Shown here piece by piece: positions 23,835 to 34,200 of a stretch of DNA of 64,000 nucleotides (positions are counted from its first letter, which is position 1; the number at the start of each line of letters is the position of its first letter). The notes below the pieces were generated by a model. It was not told where the DNA came from. It was given only the letters and a program-made list of their open reading frames with translations, and ran no database searches. The position numbers and the translations under genes were made by a program. The stretch covers positions 59,140,834 through 59,204,833 of the forward strand of contig CM047805.1 of NCBI GenBank assembly GCA_026214975.1, read 5' to 3'. The DNA comes from Gentiana macrophylla (taxonomy: Eukaryota; Streptophyta; Magnoliopsida; Gentianales; Gentianaceae).

Positions 23835-24239
23835 AAGGATGTGTATACAGATTTGATCAATATGGGCATATTTACAAGCATAAGGAAAACCGTCTTAACT
23901 TATATAACAAAACGGTATTTTTACTTGATTATGAATTCCGTCTACAAATATAATTTTTTGATCCAACATGCAAAAGCCAAAAACCCTAAACGCCACACCT
24001 GGGCTAAAGCGGGTATAAAACGGCTACAAAAGGATCAAGTTATATTCATGCCAGAATTAATCAAAACCTTGTCATATAAGATTGCCAGTTTTCTGTTTAA
24101 CCCTTAATCATTGTATACACATTCTTAAAATAATACAAGACCATACAATGTATTTAAATTTACCTTCCCATTATATTTTAACACTCATATTCTTTTAGCC
24201 TGTCATTAGGCTAATACGAATTATTAAAATAAAAAAAAA

Positions 24240-24400
24240 AACAAAAAAATAAAAATAACTTACAAACTTAAGTTGTAATCAGCAGAAGTACAATTTTATT
24301 TATCACACTAGAGAGTTTTATTACAAGAAAAAAAGGGCGAGAAAGCTCTCAAGCTTGCCTTCTTCGTTACTAAATAACTGATATATATAGGGGGAGGGGA
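24240..24400 (-). promoter_or_regulatory. Viral promoter and poly(A) signals, copy 1
   Basis: On the minus strand, tatatatatcag (TATA-like, 24,381-24,390) is followed about 60-90 bp downstream by two aataaa signals (24,317-24,322 and 24,295-24,300). Promoter closely followed by a poly(A) signal is expected in caulimovirids, whose pregenomic RNA is terminally redundant. The usual tRNA-Met primer site was looked for and not found. Confidence 0.5.
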
Positions 24401-24629
24401 AACTGAAAAACAAAATTACAAACAGTGAAAAGCAAAATGCAAACAGTAAAAATCGAATAATGGCTACAGTATTTGCCAAAAATTCAAAAGTGAACAGTAA
24501 AAGTGAACAGTGAATTTACTGTTCATGTCTGCCAAATAATGCCAGATATTATTCTTCCGATGATGTCAGTGCTGACTTCAATGCTGATGTCACTGTTGAT
24601 GTAATTGCTGATTTCATTGCTGATGTATT

Positions 24630-25983
24630 TTAATCTTTGTCAATTTCTTCCAGTTGTTTGATAAAATGATGAATATCATCAATGTCTTCATTAGGGTCTT
24701 GTGCATCTTCTGCCATATTTGTTGAAGATGTCATCGAGATATCTGATTTGGAGTCATCTAATTTATGACCAAAATTCTTCAATAAATCTTTTTTCAATTC
24801 TGTCATGTAACATTGTAAAATTTCTTTTTTAGAGATAATTCCCTTTACTTTCAATTTTCCTGAGATGCTCTGGAACGGACTTTGAGTGCAATCCGTATTT
24901 AATCTTTCCTCTTCAAAATCTTTCATTTGACAAATTTTTGTCTTAATTTCTTGAAATAATTCTTCACCGAATATTTTGCCGGTTTGTGGATCTTTCTTTG
25001 ACAATTTTGTCCAAAACTTTGAGAAATATTTTCTCTTAATACATGGTATATTATTTGTAGTTATATCTACAATAGGTGACCATTTCAAAATCCATGGAAT
25101 AGAAAATTCCAAAAAGAAATACATTGAACCAGAAAACATTCTATTAGATGTCCTTGTTTACTTAATTCAGATATTTTGGGAGATATATCTACCCAATGAA
25201 TATATAATTCTCGGAACTCTTCTGGTAAAATTTTTATAGAAGGTCCGTGTAATAACCACTATTGTTGGAACCAATTTGGTATATATTCCAGATGTTTATA
25301 TACTTCTGGACATACTTTTACAAACCAAGTATGTTTTAGCTTTTTATTTTCATATAAGAAAATATTAGTAAAAGCTTGGATATAATCCCAATAATTATAT
25401 TTTATAGAAATATTTTTCTCTTGAAAAAGATATTCTTTTTCTTTAAATAAAGACAATCCCCATTCATTTGGAAGATAAATCCTTTTTATAATGATTTTAC
25501 TGAAGGTATATTCCTTCGATCATTAGCCATGAAATGTGTTATTTCACATTCGTAAGCTTTCAACAAATTTTCATAATATGAAGCGCCGCTTATATGCGAT
25601 TCTGGATATGGATTATTATCCAAATATTTTTCCATTAATGACCAAGGGTCATTTTTCTTTTTTATATAATCATCATATTCAATAAGGAATATAATTCCTT
25701 GTCCTTCATTTTCCTGGTAAGAAGTTATATCTTCTTCTTCTGATATTACCACATTCGCATATGAGGGTATTTCCTCAGTGGCTTTAGCCTTTCCTTTCAT
25801 TTTTTTATATTCCAGGAATTCCTGGTATAATTTATCAGAATTATTATTTTGACTTGAAGGAGATCCAGAAATATTATCTGAAATCAATGTCCTGTTACCA
25901 TGCTGAACAAGGATATTACCTCGTCCACCTCTGCCACGATAGGGAGTGAAATTACCCCCTCTTCCTCTAGAAGTGAAACTCAT
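24630..25983 (-). pseudogene. Pararetroviral second ORF, copy 1, broken
   Basis: Same protein as the intact 450-codon frame of copy 2 but with three lesions: a missing base near 25,517 (ttcgatc against ttctgatc in copy 2), a TGG-to-TAG stop near 25,261, and an extra A near 25,137. Its ATG overlaps the RNase H frame's stop in the tetranucleotide ATGA (25,980-25,983), which suggests translation by termination-reinitiation. N-terminus is Arg/Gly-rich (SRGRGGN, YRGRGGRGN). No known domain. Confidence 0.75.
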
Positions 25984-26600
25984 TCCTGCAAATATTCACG
26001 AGTTAGAAAATCAGGAAGACTATTGTCTTCACCTTTTATATGAATAATATCAAAATCAAAAGGGGCTAAATGAGCTTGCCACCTTGCAAACATTTGTTTG
26101 GAAACATCATGTTTAAAATCTTTGTTAAACATAAATTTAGCAGATTTACAATCTGTATAAATCAAAAATTTCTTATTATACAAATCATCTTGAAATTATA
26201 AAACACATTTAACAATAGCTAAGATTTCTTTTGCTATCATGAGTAGTTTTTCATCGACATTCCATTTACTGAATGAAATCTAACAAGATATACTTGTTTT
26301 GTTGTTGGACATATTTGTTTCAAGATTCCTCCAAAACCTATGTCTGAAGCATCTGTTTCAATTATTTTATCACATATAGGATTAGCTAACATTAAACAAG
26401 GTAAATTAGTTACTTTACTTTTAATTATTTGAACAGCCTTAGTATGCTGATCAGACCATGGTGTTGGTAATTTTTTCAATCTATCATATAAGATAGCAGC
26501 ATCTTTTGCTAAATCTTTATAATAGGAAGATACATAATTTAAACTACCTAAAAATCTTTGTAATTGAGTTTTATCCAAAATAATGTCTGGAAACTTAGAA
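25980..26600 (-). pseudogene. Viral RNase H, copy 1
   Basis: 26,237-26,578 encodes KIIETDASDIGFGGIL with the catalytic aspartate, and 25,980-26,183 encodes YTDCKSAKFMFNK and HIKGEDNSLPDFLTR, the last conserved parts. A frame break lies between (26,184-26,236). RNase H degrades the RNA template during minus-strand DNA synthesis. Confidence 0.82.
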
Positions 26601-27645
26601 GCAAACTCAATACTACGTTGTATTGGAATAATATTTCCTTTTTCAATATTATGTCCTAAGAATCTAATCTTAGTTTGAATAAAGTCATTTTAGGTTTAGA
26701 TATTACTAACCCATTTTGTATAACAATCTTTCTGAAAATATCTAAGTGTTTAAAATGATTTTCAATTGTTTTTGAAAATACTAAAATATCATCAATATAA
26801 ACTATGATAAATTCACTATAAGGAATAAATATATCATTCATAATTTTCTGAAATTCAGAAGGTGCATTTTTCAATCCAAACGGCATTACTCTCAATTCGT
26901 AATGTCCAAATGGAACATTAAAAACTGTTTTATATTGGTCTTTTTCAGCTATCTGAATCTGCCAATATCCAGATTATAAATCGAATTTCGAAAATATGAT
27001 AGAATTATAAAGTATATCTAATAAATCCTTTCTATTAGGAATAGGTGATCTTATCCATTTTAATACTTTATTTAATGGTTTATAATTTATAACCATTCGA
27101 GGTGCTCCTCTTTCTATTTCACTATGTTTATTAACATAGAAAGCAGTACATGACCATGAAGATTTAGATGGTTTAATTAAACCTTTTTGTAAAAGAGATT
27201 CAATTTCTTTTTTACAATGTTCTAAATATTCAGAATTCATTTGACAAGGACGAGCCTTTGTCGTGATTTTCTTTTCATCGAAATATTCCTCATAAGGAAG
27301 TTCGACAATATGTCTTTTTCTATCCAAAAAAGCATTAGGATGATCATTACATATTTCAATAGAAAATCTATGAAATAAATTATCAATTTTTTCTTTAAGC
27401 TTTAGATTTAAAAGCTTTTCATCTATAGAAGATGTATTAACTTCTTGTTTTAAAAAATTTAAATGTAAATTTTTATGATCTATAAGATCCTTAATTTGAT
27501 TAAGAATATTTGATATAGGTCTAGTAATAAAATCAAATTTTATTTCTTTTCCTTCGAAATGTCCTATTATACCTTTAGCATCAATTTTAGTTAAAGGATA
27601 TAATTTTTCAATAAATGGTGTGCCAAGTATAACTTGACTAGTCAT
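26601..27645 (-). pseudogene. Viral reverse transcriptase, copy 1
   Basis: Starts within the 223-codon frame 26,974-27,645 (SEYLEHCKKEIESLLQKGLI, then SSWSCTAFYVNKHSEIERG and RMVINYKPLNKVLKW) and continues at 26,656-26,895 (MRVMPFGLKNAPSEFQKIMN). The catalytic YIDD box is at 26,788-26,799. A frame break near 26,900-26,975 separates the pieces. This polymerase replicates the viral genome through pregenomic RNA. Confidence 0.9.
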
Positions 27646-27960
27646 ATTTTTAACAAGTAAAAAACTTGTAGGAATACAAGTATTATTTGTACAAATATAA
27701 TTAAGCTTTTAGAAGTTTAAACTTTATATCAAGTTTTTCACCACCAACATGACTTAGTGTCATAGTAGTTTTTTCAAAATATTGTGTGGGAATTAATCCT
27801 TCTTGGATTACATTCATATCCACACCACTATCAATTAAAGCAATTAATTCACATTTATATGAATTATTAATTAGTAAAGTAATTTTTACATACCATTTTT
27901 GAGAAAAGATAATATTTAGTTTATTTAAAAAACTATCTTGTTCTAATATAGAAGATAAAT
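27646..27960 (-). pseudogene. Viral aspartic protease, copy 1
   Basis: The active-site triad reads D-S-G at 27,818-27,832, followed by V where copy 2 has the usual A (DSGVD versus DSGAD). The frame is broken on both sides (a small insertion near 27,705 and a stop region near 27,990). Protease would cut the polyprotein. Confidence 0.75.
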
Positions 27961-27993
27961 CTAGTAAACTAGAACTAGTTTTAGCATTAGAAT

Positions 27994-28413
27994 TTACTTT
28001 TGATATTCAAGTAAAATTACATTACAGATTTTTATTAGAATTTTTAATTTTATTATCTCCTGTTTGAGATAAGTTATTTCATTTAAAAGTTCATTCATTG
28101 TGGTTGGTTTTTCCACAGATTGTCTATCTTTTAACATTTTCAAGACATTATTCATAGAATAAGGTTCCTGAGAACTTTTAATTTCTTTAGATTCATCAAA
28201 ATTAGAAGTTGATGGATCTGATTGAATATTATCAATTAACTGAGATCGAAGCTCAGGGTCCTTAATTAATTTAAGAAATTCAAAAATATTATTGTTGGTT
28301 AAAACATTTATTTCTAAATCTTTAAATTGTGAAAGAATTTTATAAAATTCTTCTCCTTCTTCCTTATCATGTTTTATACATTGAATATTTTGTACACATG
28401 ATTTACAACACAT
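27994..28413 (-). pseudogene. Viral polyprotein linker with coiled coil, copy 1
   Basis: Begins CCKSCVQNIQC and contains a long helical stretch (TMNELLNEITYLKQEIIKLK) with heptad-like leucines, joining coat protein to protease. Same region is continuous with both neighbours in copy 2. Confidence 0.7.
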
Positions 28414-28513
28414 ATCTGTGTCAGAAGAACTTAAAGATTCATTAATTAATTCTGATAAGTTATTATCAGAAGATTGTTCATCAGAATTATCAGAAGAAGA
28501 TTTTTCGATTCAA

Positions 28514-29404
28514 TTAATTAAGTATTTTTGAAAGACTTAATTTTAACTCTTCATTTTGAAGATTATTAATTTTCTTTTTTAATTTACAACGATTAGCATA
28601 GTGACCAATGTTACCACATTTAAAACAAGTTTTATCTGTTTTATTATTTTTTCTATATTCTTTTTTTAATTCCTTTTCATGTCTTTTCTTTTTAGAATAT
28701 CTTTTCTTTTTTCCTTTATAAAAAGGATCAGAAGATTTTTCTGATTTAACTTTCTTCTTATCTTTTAAAGATGTTTTAGAAGAAGATGGCATATCCATAC
28801 CAAATTGATCACAAAATCTACCTAATTGTGATTTCTCAGATAAATTCTGTCTTTTAATTTGTTGATTTAATTTTATTTCATTACAAAGGGCTAAACCCTC
28901 TTGAATGATTGTACCTATTAATTTACCATAAGTATAATTTTCATAAGGTATATTAAGAAAATCCTTTCTTAAATTCTTTCTAACCTTTTCGGCAAATAAA
29001 TAAGGTAATCCATCAATAAATTTGGATTTCCAATGAGAGCTATTACTCTCTGGTAATTCCATAACTCTATTAAGAAAAGTATATTTATACCAACGAAAAT
29101 CTGTCAGCGTTTTACACCTAAGATTTTGTAATAGAGTACGAATATTTTCACAATTATCAGAAATTCCACCTGTGAAATGTTCAAGTATTGTAGTTACTAA
29201 AGTGTAAACTACATTTTCAATAACATTATTATTTTCTTGCTTAACTGTATTTAAGATATGATCTTTATCAGTTAAACTTAAATAATTATCCCACCAACCT
29301 TTGAGTTGGCCTGTAAATCCTGCAATTATCATTTTTGCAACATTTTTATCAGTATTACCTGATGTTTTACAAATAGTACTATACATAAGCATTCTATGTA
29401 TCAT
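28514..29404 (-). pseudogene. Viral coat protein (gag-like), copy 1
   Basis: 296 codons. N-terminal capsid-like helical domain (AGFTGQLKGWWDNYL), a Lys-rich stretch, then CFKCGNIGHYANRC (28,586-28,627), the CCHC zinc knuckle diagnostic of caulimovirid coat proteins. It would form the virion shell and bind nucleic acid. Its N-terminus is cut by a break near 29,405-29,580 relative to copy 2. Confidence 0.85.
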
Positions 29405-29579
29405 ACTATAAATTTGTTTATCAGCGTAACCATCAAGGTTCCACTCATAAATATGTTTCCCTGAATAACTATTATTAATGACATATTTACTGCTCTCATG
29501 AGAGTATCCATGTGGAGATGGTCGTCAGTAATAATAATTATCTTTGGGTAGGTTTATCAAATATATTTTTTAAGTCTGC

Positions 29580-30320
29580 TTATTTCAAACTTAACAAATT
29601 GTCATTATGACTACTAGTACCAATCGTATTAGATATATCTTGGTCTAGAGTATTTAGTCTTAAATTTTTAAATTTTTCTTCAATCAAACTTTCTAAATCT
29701 CCCTTAGGTTTTAGAATAAAATCCTTAATTTCAGGGGGAGGTTGAAGATGTGATTGAATAACAATATTATCTATATTTTCATCATTATTTTTAATATTTT
29801 TATCTATTGATAAATTTTTAATAGCAGAATAAATTCTTTCTGTTCTTTCAGAAATTGCTGCTATCTGTTCTCCTAGAACATTAAGATACAAATTAGTATA
29901 ATTTTGATTCATTAATAATTTATTTAATTCTTTTAATGTAAAAGTTAATGAATCGTTATCAATTAATTTAGAAAAATCATTAAAATTAAGTATTTTTCCA
30001 CTTTTTTCTATTGAAAAAGCTTGTTGTGGAGGATATATCCCTTTCATAAATTTTCCTCCTTCCAATTTGAAATCACGTTCAATTATACATAAATAATCTT
30101 GAACGTATATAGAAACAAACCAAGGAATAAAAGTTATTATTTTCTTTTCTTTTTCTAGAAAACTATAAAATTCATTTTGATAGTAATTTCTATCTTCACT
30201 TGAAATATTATCAAAAAACCAATCCCTAAATGGTTTCCATCTTTCTAATTTAAATTCATTTTTAATCATATTTCTTGCCAGTGATCCTGGACTGAAATCT
30301 ATTTTTGGTGTAAAATCCAT
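29580..30320 (-). pseudogene. Viral polyprotein segment upstream of coat protein, copy 1
   Basis: 246 codons with WKPFRDWFFDNI and FIPWFVSIYVQDYL, conserved in this group of endogenous polyproteins, role unassigned. It follows the movement-protein frame in a TAATG overlap at 30,320. A nearby repeated atggat suggests a small duplication shifted the frame, rather than a natural ORF boundary. Confidence 0.65.
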
Positions 30321-31307
30321 TAAAAATTAGCATCCATTTCTGATTCAGTAGGATCTTCTGAATCATTTATGCCTTTGACTATATTATTTTTATCTAAAGA
30401 TAAAATTTTAACATAATTTTCTCGTATTTGAGAATTTGTATCAACTTCCCTTAATTGAGAAGTAGAAGCCCTTGTGGGTTCATAAGACATTTGAATATTT
30501 CCAAATGGAGAAATATAAAATCTCATAGATGATGATCTTGATATATTTCTTGGAATATTTTCCAATTGTGAATTCATTATGACAGAGATATTTCCATCTG
30601 AACTCTGAAATATATTAGTCACATCCTGACATATTACAGGAGTTTTAGGTACATCATTAGCAATTTGCCAATGATCAGGTAGAGGAATTTCATCCCATTT
30701 AATTGATCTGCGAGTCGTAATATTCGACTTACTAAAATTGGTTTCAATTAATAATTTCATTCAAAGATTTATCTTTGATTTTACACATAGGATTTAAAGT
30801 GTGTAAAGGTTTATAATATATCCTATAACATATACAAATTATTTCTGATCCAGGAGCATAGTTATATCCATGCGTTTTAACATTCATTGTCAAAGAGTCA
30901 AGAATGTTAATATCAGATAGAGATAATTGTAAATTAGGATATACATCAAATTTAAGAGCAGCAATAAAACTTTCTGGAAGATTTTCCAGTGTAAGTGGTT
31001 TGAAAGCAATTTGTACCAAACCAATATGAAGAAATTTATGTGTTTTTCTATAAGGAAAAATATCTTTTTCACTAAGCAATTTAATTACCATTTCTTCATT
31101 ATTTAGAGAAATCGATTTTTCTGAGGTTTTAACAATTTGTTTTAAACCTAATTTTTCGAATGTACCTAATTGGTAAATCGTTTTTGGTTCTATCCTAGGG
31201 ATAGTCCATTTATTAAGTAAATCCAGATTTCTGGGTATATCAAATCCTAGGGATAACTGAAAGGATGTGTATAAAGATTTGATCAATATGGGCATATTTA
31301 CAAGCAT
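30320..31307 (-). pseudogene. Viral movement protein, copy 1
   Basis: 30,744-31,307 contains GLVQIAFKPLT and SLTMNVKTHGYNYAPGSE, hallmarks of the 30K-type movement protein that opens plasmodesmata. 30,320-30,760 carries its C-terminal part (SIKWDEIPLPDHW) in another frame; the two overlap by 17 bp. Compared with typical members, the stretch between AALKFD and VYPNLQL is short by roughly 30 residues, an apparent internal deletion. Its first codons cross the junction with copy 2. Confidence 0.82.
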
Positions 31308-31679
31308 AAGGAAAACCGTCTTAACTTATATAACAAAACGGTATTTTTACTTGATTATGAATTCCGTCTACAAATATAATTTTTTGATCCAACACGCAAA
31401 AGCCAAAAACCCTAAATGCCACACCTGGGCTAAAGCGGGTATAAAATGGCTACAAAAGGATCAAGTTATATTCATGCCAGAATTAATCAAAACCTTGTCA
31501 TATAAGATTGCCAGTTTTCTGCTTAACCCTTAATCATTATATACACATTCTTAAAATAATACAAGACCATACAATGTATTTAAATTTACCTTCCCATTAT
31601 ATTTTAACACTCATATTCTTTTAGCCTGTCATTAGGCTAATACGAATTATTAAAATAAAAAATTAAACAAAACAAAAAT

Positions 31680-31830
31680 AAAAATAACTTACAAACTTAA
31701 GTTGTAATCAGAAGTAGAAATTTTATTTAACACACTAGAGAGTTTATTACAAGAAAGAAAGAAAGGGAGAGAAAGCTCTTAAGCTTGCCTTTTTCGTTAC
31801 TAAATAACTGATATATAGGGGGAGGGGAAA
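31680..31830 (-). promoter_or_regulatory. Viral promoter and poly(A) signals, copy 2
   Basis: Minus-strand TATA-like tatatcag at 31,811-31,817 and downstream aataaa-type signals around 31,720-31,755, matching copy 1. Because the copies are in tandem, this promoter lies directly upstream of copy 1's movement protein, in the right orientation to transcribe it. Confidence 0.45.
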
Positions 31831-32065
31831 CTAAAAAAACAAAATTACAAACAGTGAAAAGAAAAAAGCAAAAAGCAAACAGTAAAAGTCGAATAATGGC
31901 TACAGTATTTGCCAAAAATTCAAAAGTGAACAGCAAAAGTTAACAGTGAATTTACTGTTCATGTCGGCCAAATAGTGCCAGATATTATTCTTCCGATGAT
32001 GTCAGTGCTGACTTCAATGCTGATGTCACTGCTGATGTAATTGTTGATTTCATTGCTGATGTATT

Positions 32066-33418
32066 TTAATCTTTGTCAATTTCTTCCAGTTGTTTGATAA
32101 AATGATGAATATCATCAATGTCTTCATTAGGGTCTTGTGCATCTTCTGCCATATTTGTTGAAGATGTCATCGAGATATCTGATTTGGAGTCATCAAATTT
32201 ATGACCAAAATTCTTCAATAAATCTTTTTTCAATTCTGTCATGTAACATTGTAAAATTTCTTTTTTAGAGATAATTCCCTTTACTTTCAATTTTCCTGAG
32301 ATGCTCTGGAACGGACTTTGAGTGCAATCCGTATTTAATCTTTCCTCTTCAAAATCTTCCATTTGACAAATTTTTGTCTTAATTTCTTGAAATAATTCTT
32401 CACCGAATATTTTGCCGGTTTGTGGATGTTTCTTTGACAATTTTGTCCAAAACTTTGAGAAATATTTTCTCTTAATACATGGTATATTATCTGTAGTTAT
32501 ATCTACAATAGGTGACCATTTCAAAATCCATGGAATAGAAAATTCCAAAAAGAAATACATTGAACCAGAACATTCTATTAGATGTCTTTGTTTACTTAAT
32601 TCAGATATTTTGGGAGATATATCTACCCAATGAATATATAATTCTCGGAACTCTTCTGGTAAAATTTTTATAGAAGGTCCGTGTAATAACCACCATTGTT
32701 GGAACCAATTTAGTATATATTCCAGATGTTTATATACTTCTGGACATACTTTTACAAACCAAGTATGTTTTTGCTTTTTATTTTCATATAAGAAAATATT
32801 AGTAAAAGCTTGGATATAATCCCAATAATTATATTTTATAGAAATATTTTTCTCTTGAAAAAGATATTCTTTTTCTTTAAATAAAGACAATCCCCATTCA
32901 TTTGGAAGATAAATCCTTTTTATAATGATTTTACTGAAGGTATATTCCTTCTGATCATTAGCCATGAAATGTGTTATTTCACATTCAGAAGCTTTCAATA
33001 AATTTTCATAATATGAGCGCTGCTTATATGCAGTTGATAGATATGGATTATTATCCAAATATTTTTCCATTAATGACAATTGGTCATTTTTCTTTTTTAT
33101 ATAATCATCATATTCAATAAGGAATATAATTCCTTGTCCTTCATTCTCTTGGTAAGAAGTTATATCTTCTTCCTCTGATATTACAACATTTACATATGAG
33201 GGTATTTCCTCAGTGGCTTTAGCCTTTCCTTTCATTTTTTTATATTCCAGGAATTCCTGGTATAGTTTATCAGAATTATTATTCTGACTTGAAGATATTC
33301 CAGAAATATTTTCTGAAACCAGTGTTCTATTGCCATGCTGAACAAGGATATTACCTCGTCCACCTCTGCCTCGATAAGAGGATAAACTTCTTCCTCTTGA
33401 AGACATACCTGCAATCAT
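32066..33418 (-). CDS. Pararetroviral second ORF, intact, 450 codons, unknown function
   Basis: One of the longest open frames in the window and uninterrupted. Arg/Gly-rich N-terminus (SSRGRSLSSYRGRGGRGN), then a Lys/Glu-rich part, a Trp-rich central domain (NWFQQWWLLHG, FLEFSIPWILKWSPIVDI) and an acidic Ser-rich C-terminus ending in KQLEEIDKD. It follows the polymerase region. RG motifs suggest RNA binding, but no domain is recognised. Florendovirus-type endogenous viruses have been described with an unassigned second ORF, which fits. No membrane segment or signal peptide is evident. Confidence 0.75.
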   Translation of the reverse strand: MIAGMSSRGRSLSSYRGRGGRGNILVQHGNRTLVSENISGISSSQNNNSDKLYQEFLEYKKMKGKAKATEEIPSYVNVVISEEEDITSYQENEGQGIIFLIEYDDYIKKKNDQLSLMEKYLDNNPYLSTAYKQRSYYENLLKASECEITHFMANDQKEYTFSKIIIKRIYLPNEWGLSLFKEKEYLFQEKNISIKYNYWDYIQAFTNIFLYENKKQKHTWFVKVCPEVYKHLEYILNWFQQWWLLHGPSIKILPEEFRELYIHWVDISPKISELSKQRHLIECSGSMYFFLEFSIPWILKWSPIVDITTDNIPCIKRKYFSKFWTKLSKKHPQTGKIFGEELFQEIKTKICQMEDFEEERLNTDCTQSPFQSISGKLKVKGIISKKEILQCYMTELKKDLLKNFGHKFDDSKSDISMTSSTNMAEDAQDPNEDIDDIHHFIKQLEEIDKD

Positions 33419-33426
33419 TAATTAAA

Positions 33427-33618
33427 TCAATTATGTTGTAGATTATTTCTATAAGTCCAACAATCCCATTTATAAGATAAGGATTCCTTCATTGGTCTCC
33501 CTGTTATTTCTCTGGCTATTAAATTCTTATGGAATTTTCCCTTTTTACTAAGGAAACACATATCCACTTCCTTCAGCCATTGTATTAAACATAAATCTTT
33601 ATTATTGCCAGATGTCAT
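33427..33618 (-). CDS. Small 63-codon ORF present only in copy 2
   Basis: Lies between the RNase H stop and the second ORF, where copy 1 has the two directly overlapping (ATGA). Sequence is basic with two Cys (DMCFLSKKGKFHKN, KWDCWTYRNN). It starts next to the end of the RNase H frame and ends 8 bp before the second ORF's first ATG (33,418). No domain recognised. Either copy 1 lost it or copy 2 comes from a different variant. Confidence 0.4.
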   Translation of the reverse strand: MTSGNNKDLCLIQWLKEVDMCFLSKKGKFHKNLIAREITGRPMKESLSYKWDCWTYRNNLQHN

Positions 33619-33639
33619 TCCTGCAAATAGTAATAAGTT

Positions 33640-34200
33640 AAAAATTCAAGGAGACAATTGTCTTCACCTTTTATGTAAATAATATTAAAATCAAAAGGGG
33701 CTAAATGAGCTTGCCACCTTGCAAACATTTGTCCAGAATAATATCTGGGAATTTTGAAGCAAACTCAATGCTACGTTGTATTGGAATAATATTTCCCTTC
33801 TCAATATTATGTCCTAGAAATCTAATCTTTGTTTGAAACAAAGACATCTTAGGTTTAGATATTACTAACCCATTTTGTATAACAATTTTTCTAAAAATAT
33901 CTCAATGTTTGAAATGATTTTCAATAGTTTTTGAAAATACTAATATATCATCAATATAGACTAGTATAAATTCACTATAAGGAATAAAAATATCATTCAT
34001 TATTTTCTGAAATTCAGAAGGTGCATTTTTCAATCCAAACGGCATTACTCTCCATTCATAATGTCCAAATGGAACATTAAAAGCTGTTTTATATTGGTCT
34101 TTTTCAGCTATCTGAATCTGCCAATATCCAGATTTTAAATCGAATTTCGAAAATATGATAGAATTATAAAGTCTATCTAATAAATCCTTTTTTATTAGGA
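33640..34200 (-). pseudogene. Viral reverse transcriptase 3' part and RNase H scrap, copy 2
   Basis: The YIDD box is at 33,947-33,958. At about 33,732 the text jumps from the last RNase H segment straight to the end of reverse transcriptase, deleting about 480 bp that are present in copy 1 (26,095-26,575). An extra T in a T run near 34,190 shifts the frame relative to the upstream long frame. Confidence 0.8.

Larger units (their letters stand above)
23835..31260 (-). mobile_element. Endogenous pararetrovirus copy 1 (Caulimoviridae, florendovirus-like), one full unit
   Basis: Minus-strand order: movement protein, linker, coat protein with CCHC, protease, reverse transcriptase, RNase H, second ORF, intergenic region. 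A movement protein domain plus gag/pol without integrase or LTRs marks a plant pararetrovirus. The sequence at 23,835 onward recurs at 31,260 onward, so the unit is about 7,425 bp, right for a circular caulimovirid genome, and the next copy joins head to tail. The genus is a guess from the ORF layout. Frames are broken in many places; as read it cannot produce virus. Confidence 0.87.

Noticed and set aside
23841..24107. 88-codon plus-strand frame also present at 31,267-31,533
   Set aside because: It lies in the viral intergenic region opposite to the virus sense. The few differences between copies mostly change amino acids (T/K, R/C, R/W, F/L), so there is no sign of protein constraint; it is repeated only because the viral unit is.
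23835..24630. Search for a tRNA-Met primer site in the viral intergenic region
   Set aside because: No TGGTATCAGAGC-like string was found on the minus strand in either copy, so none is annotated.
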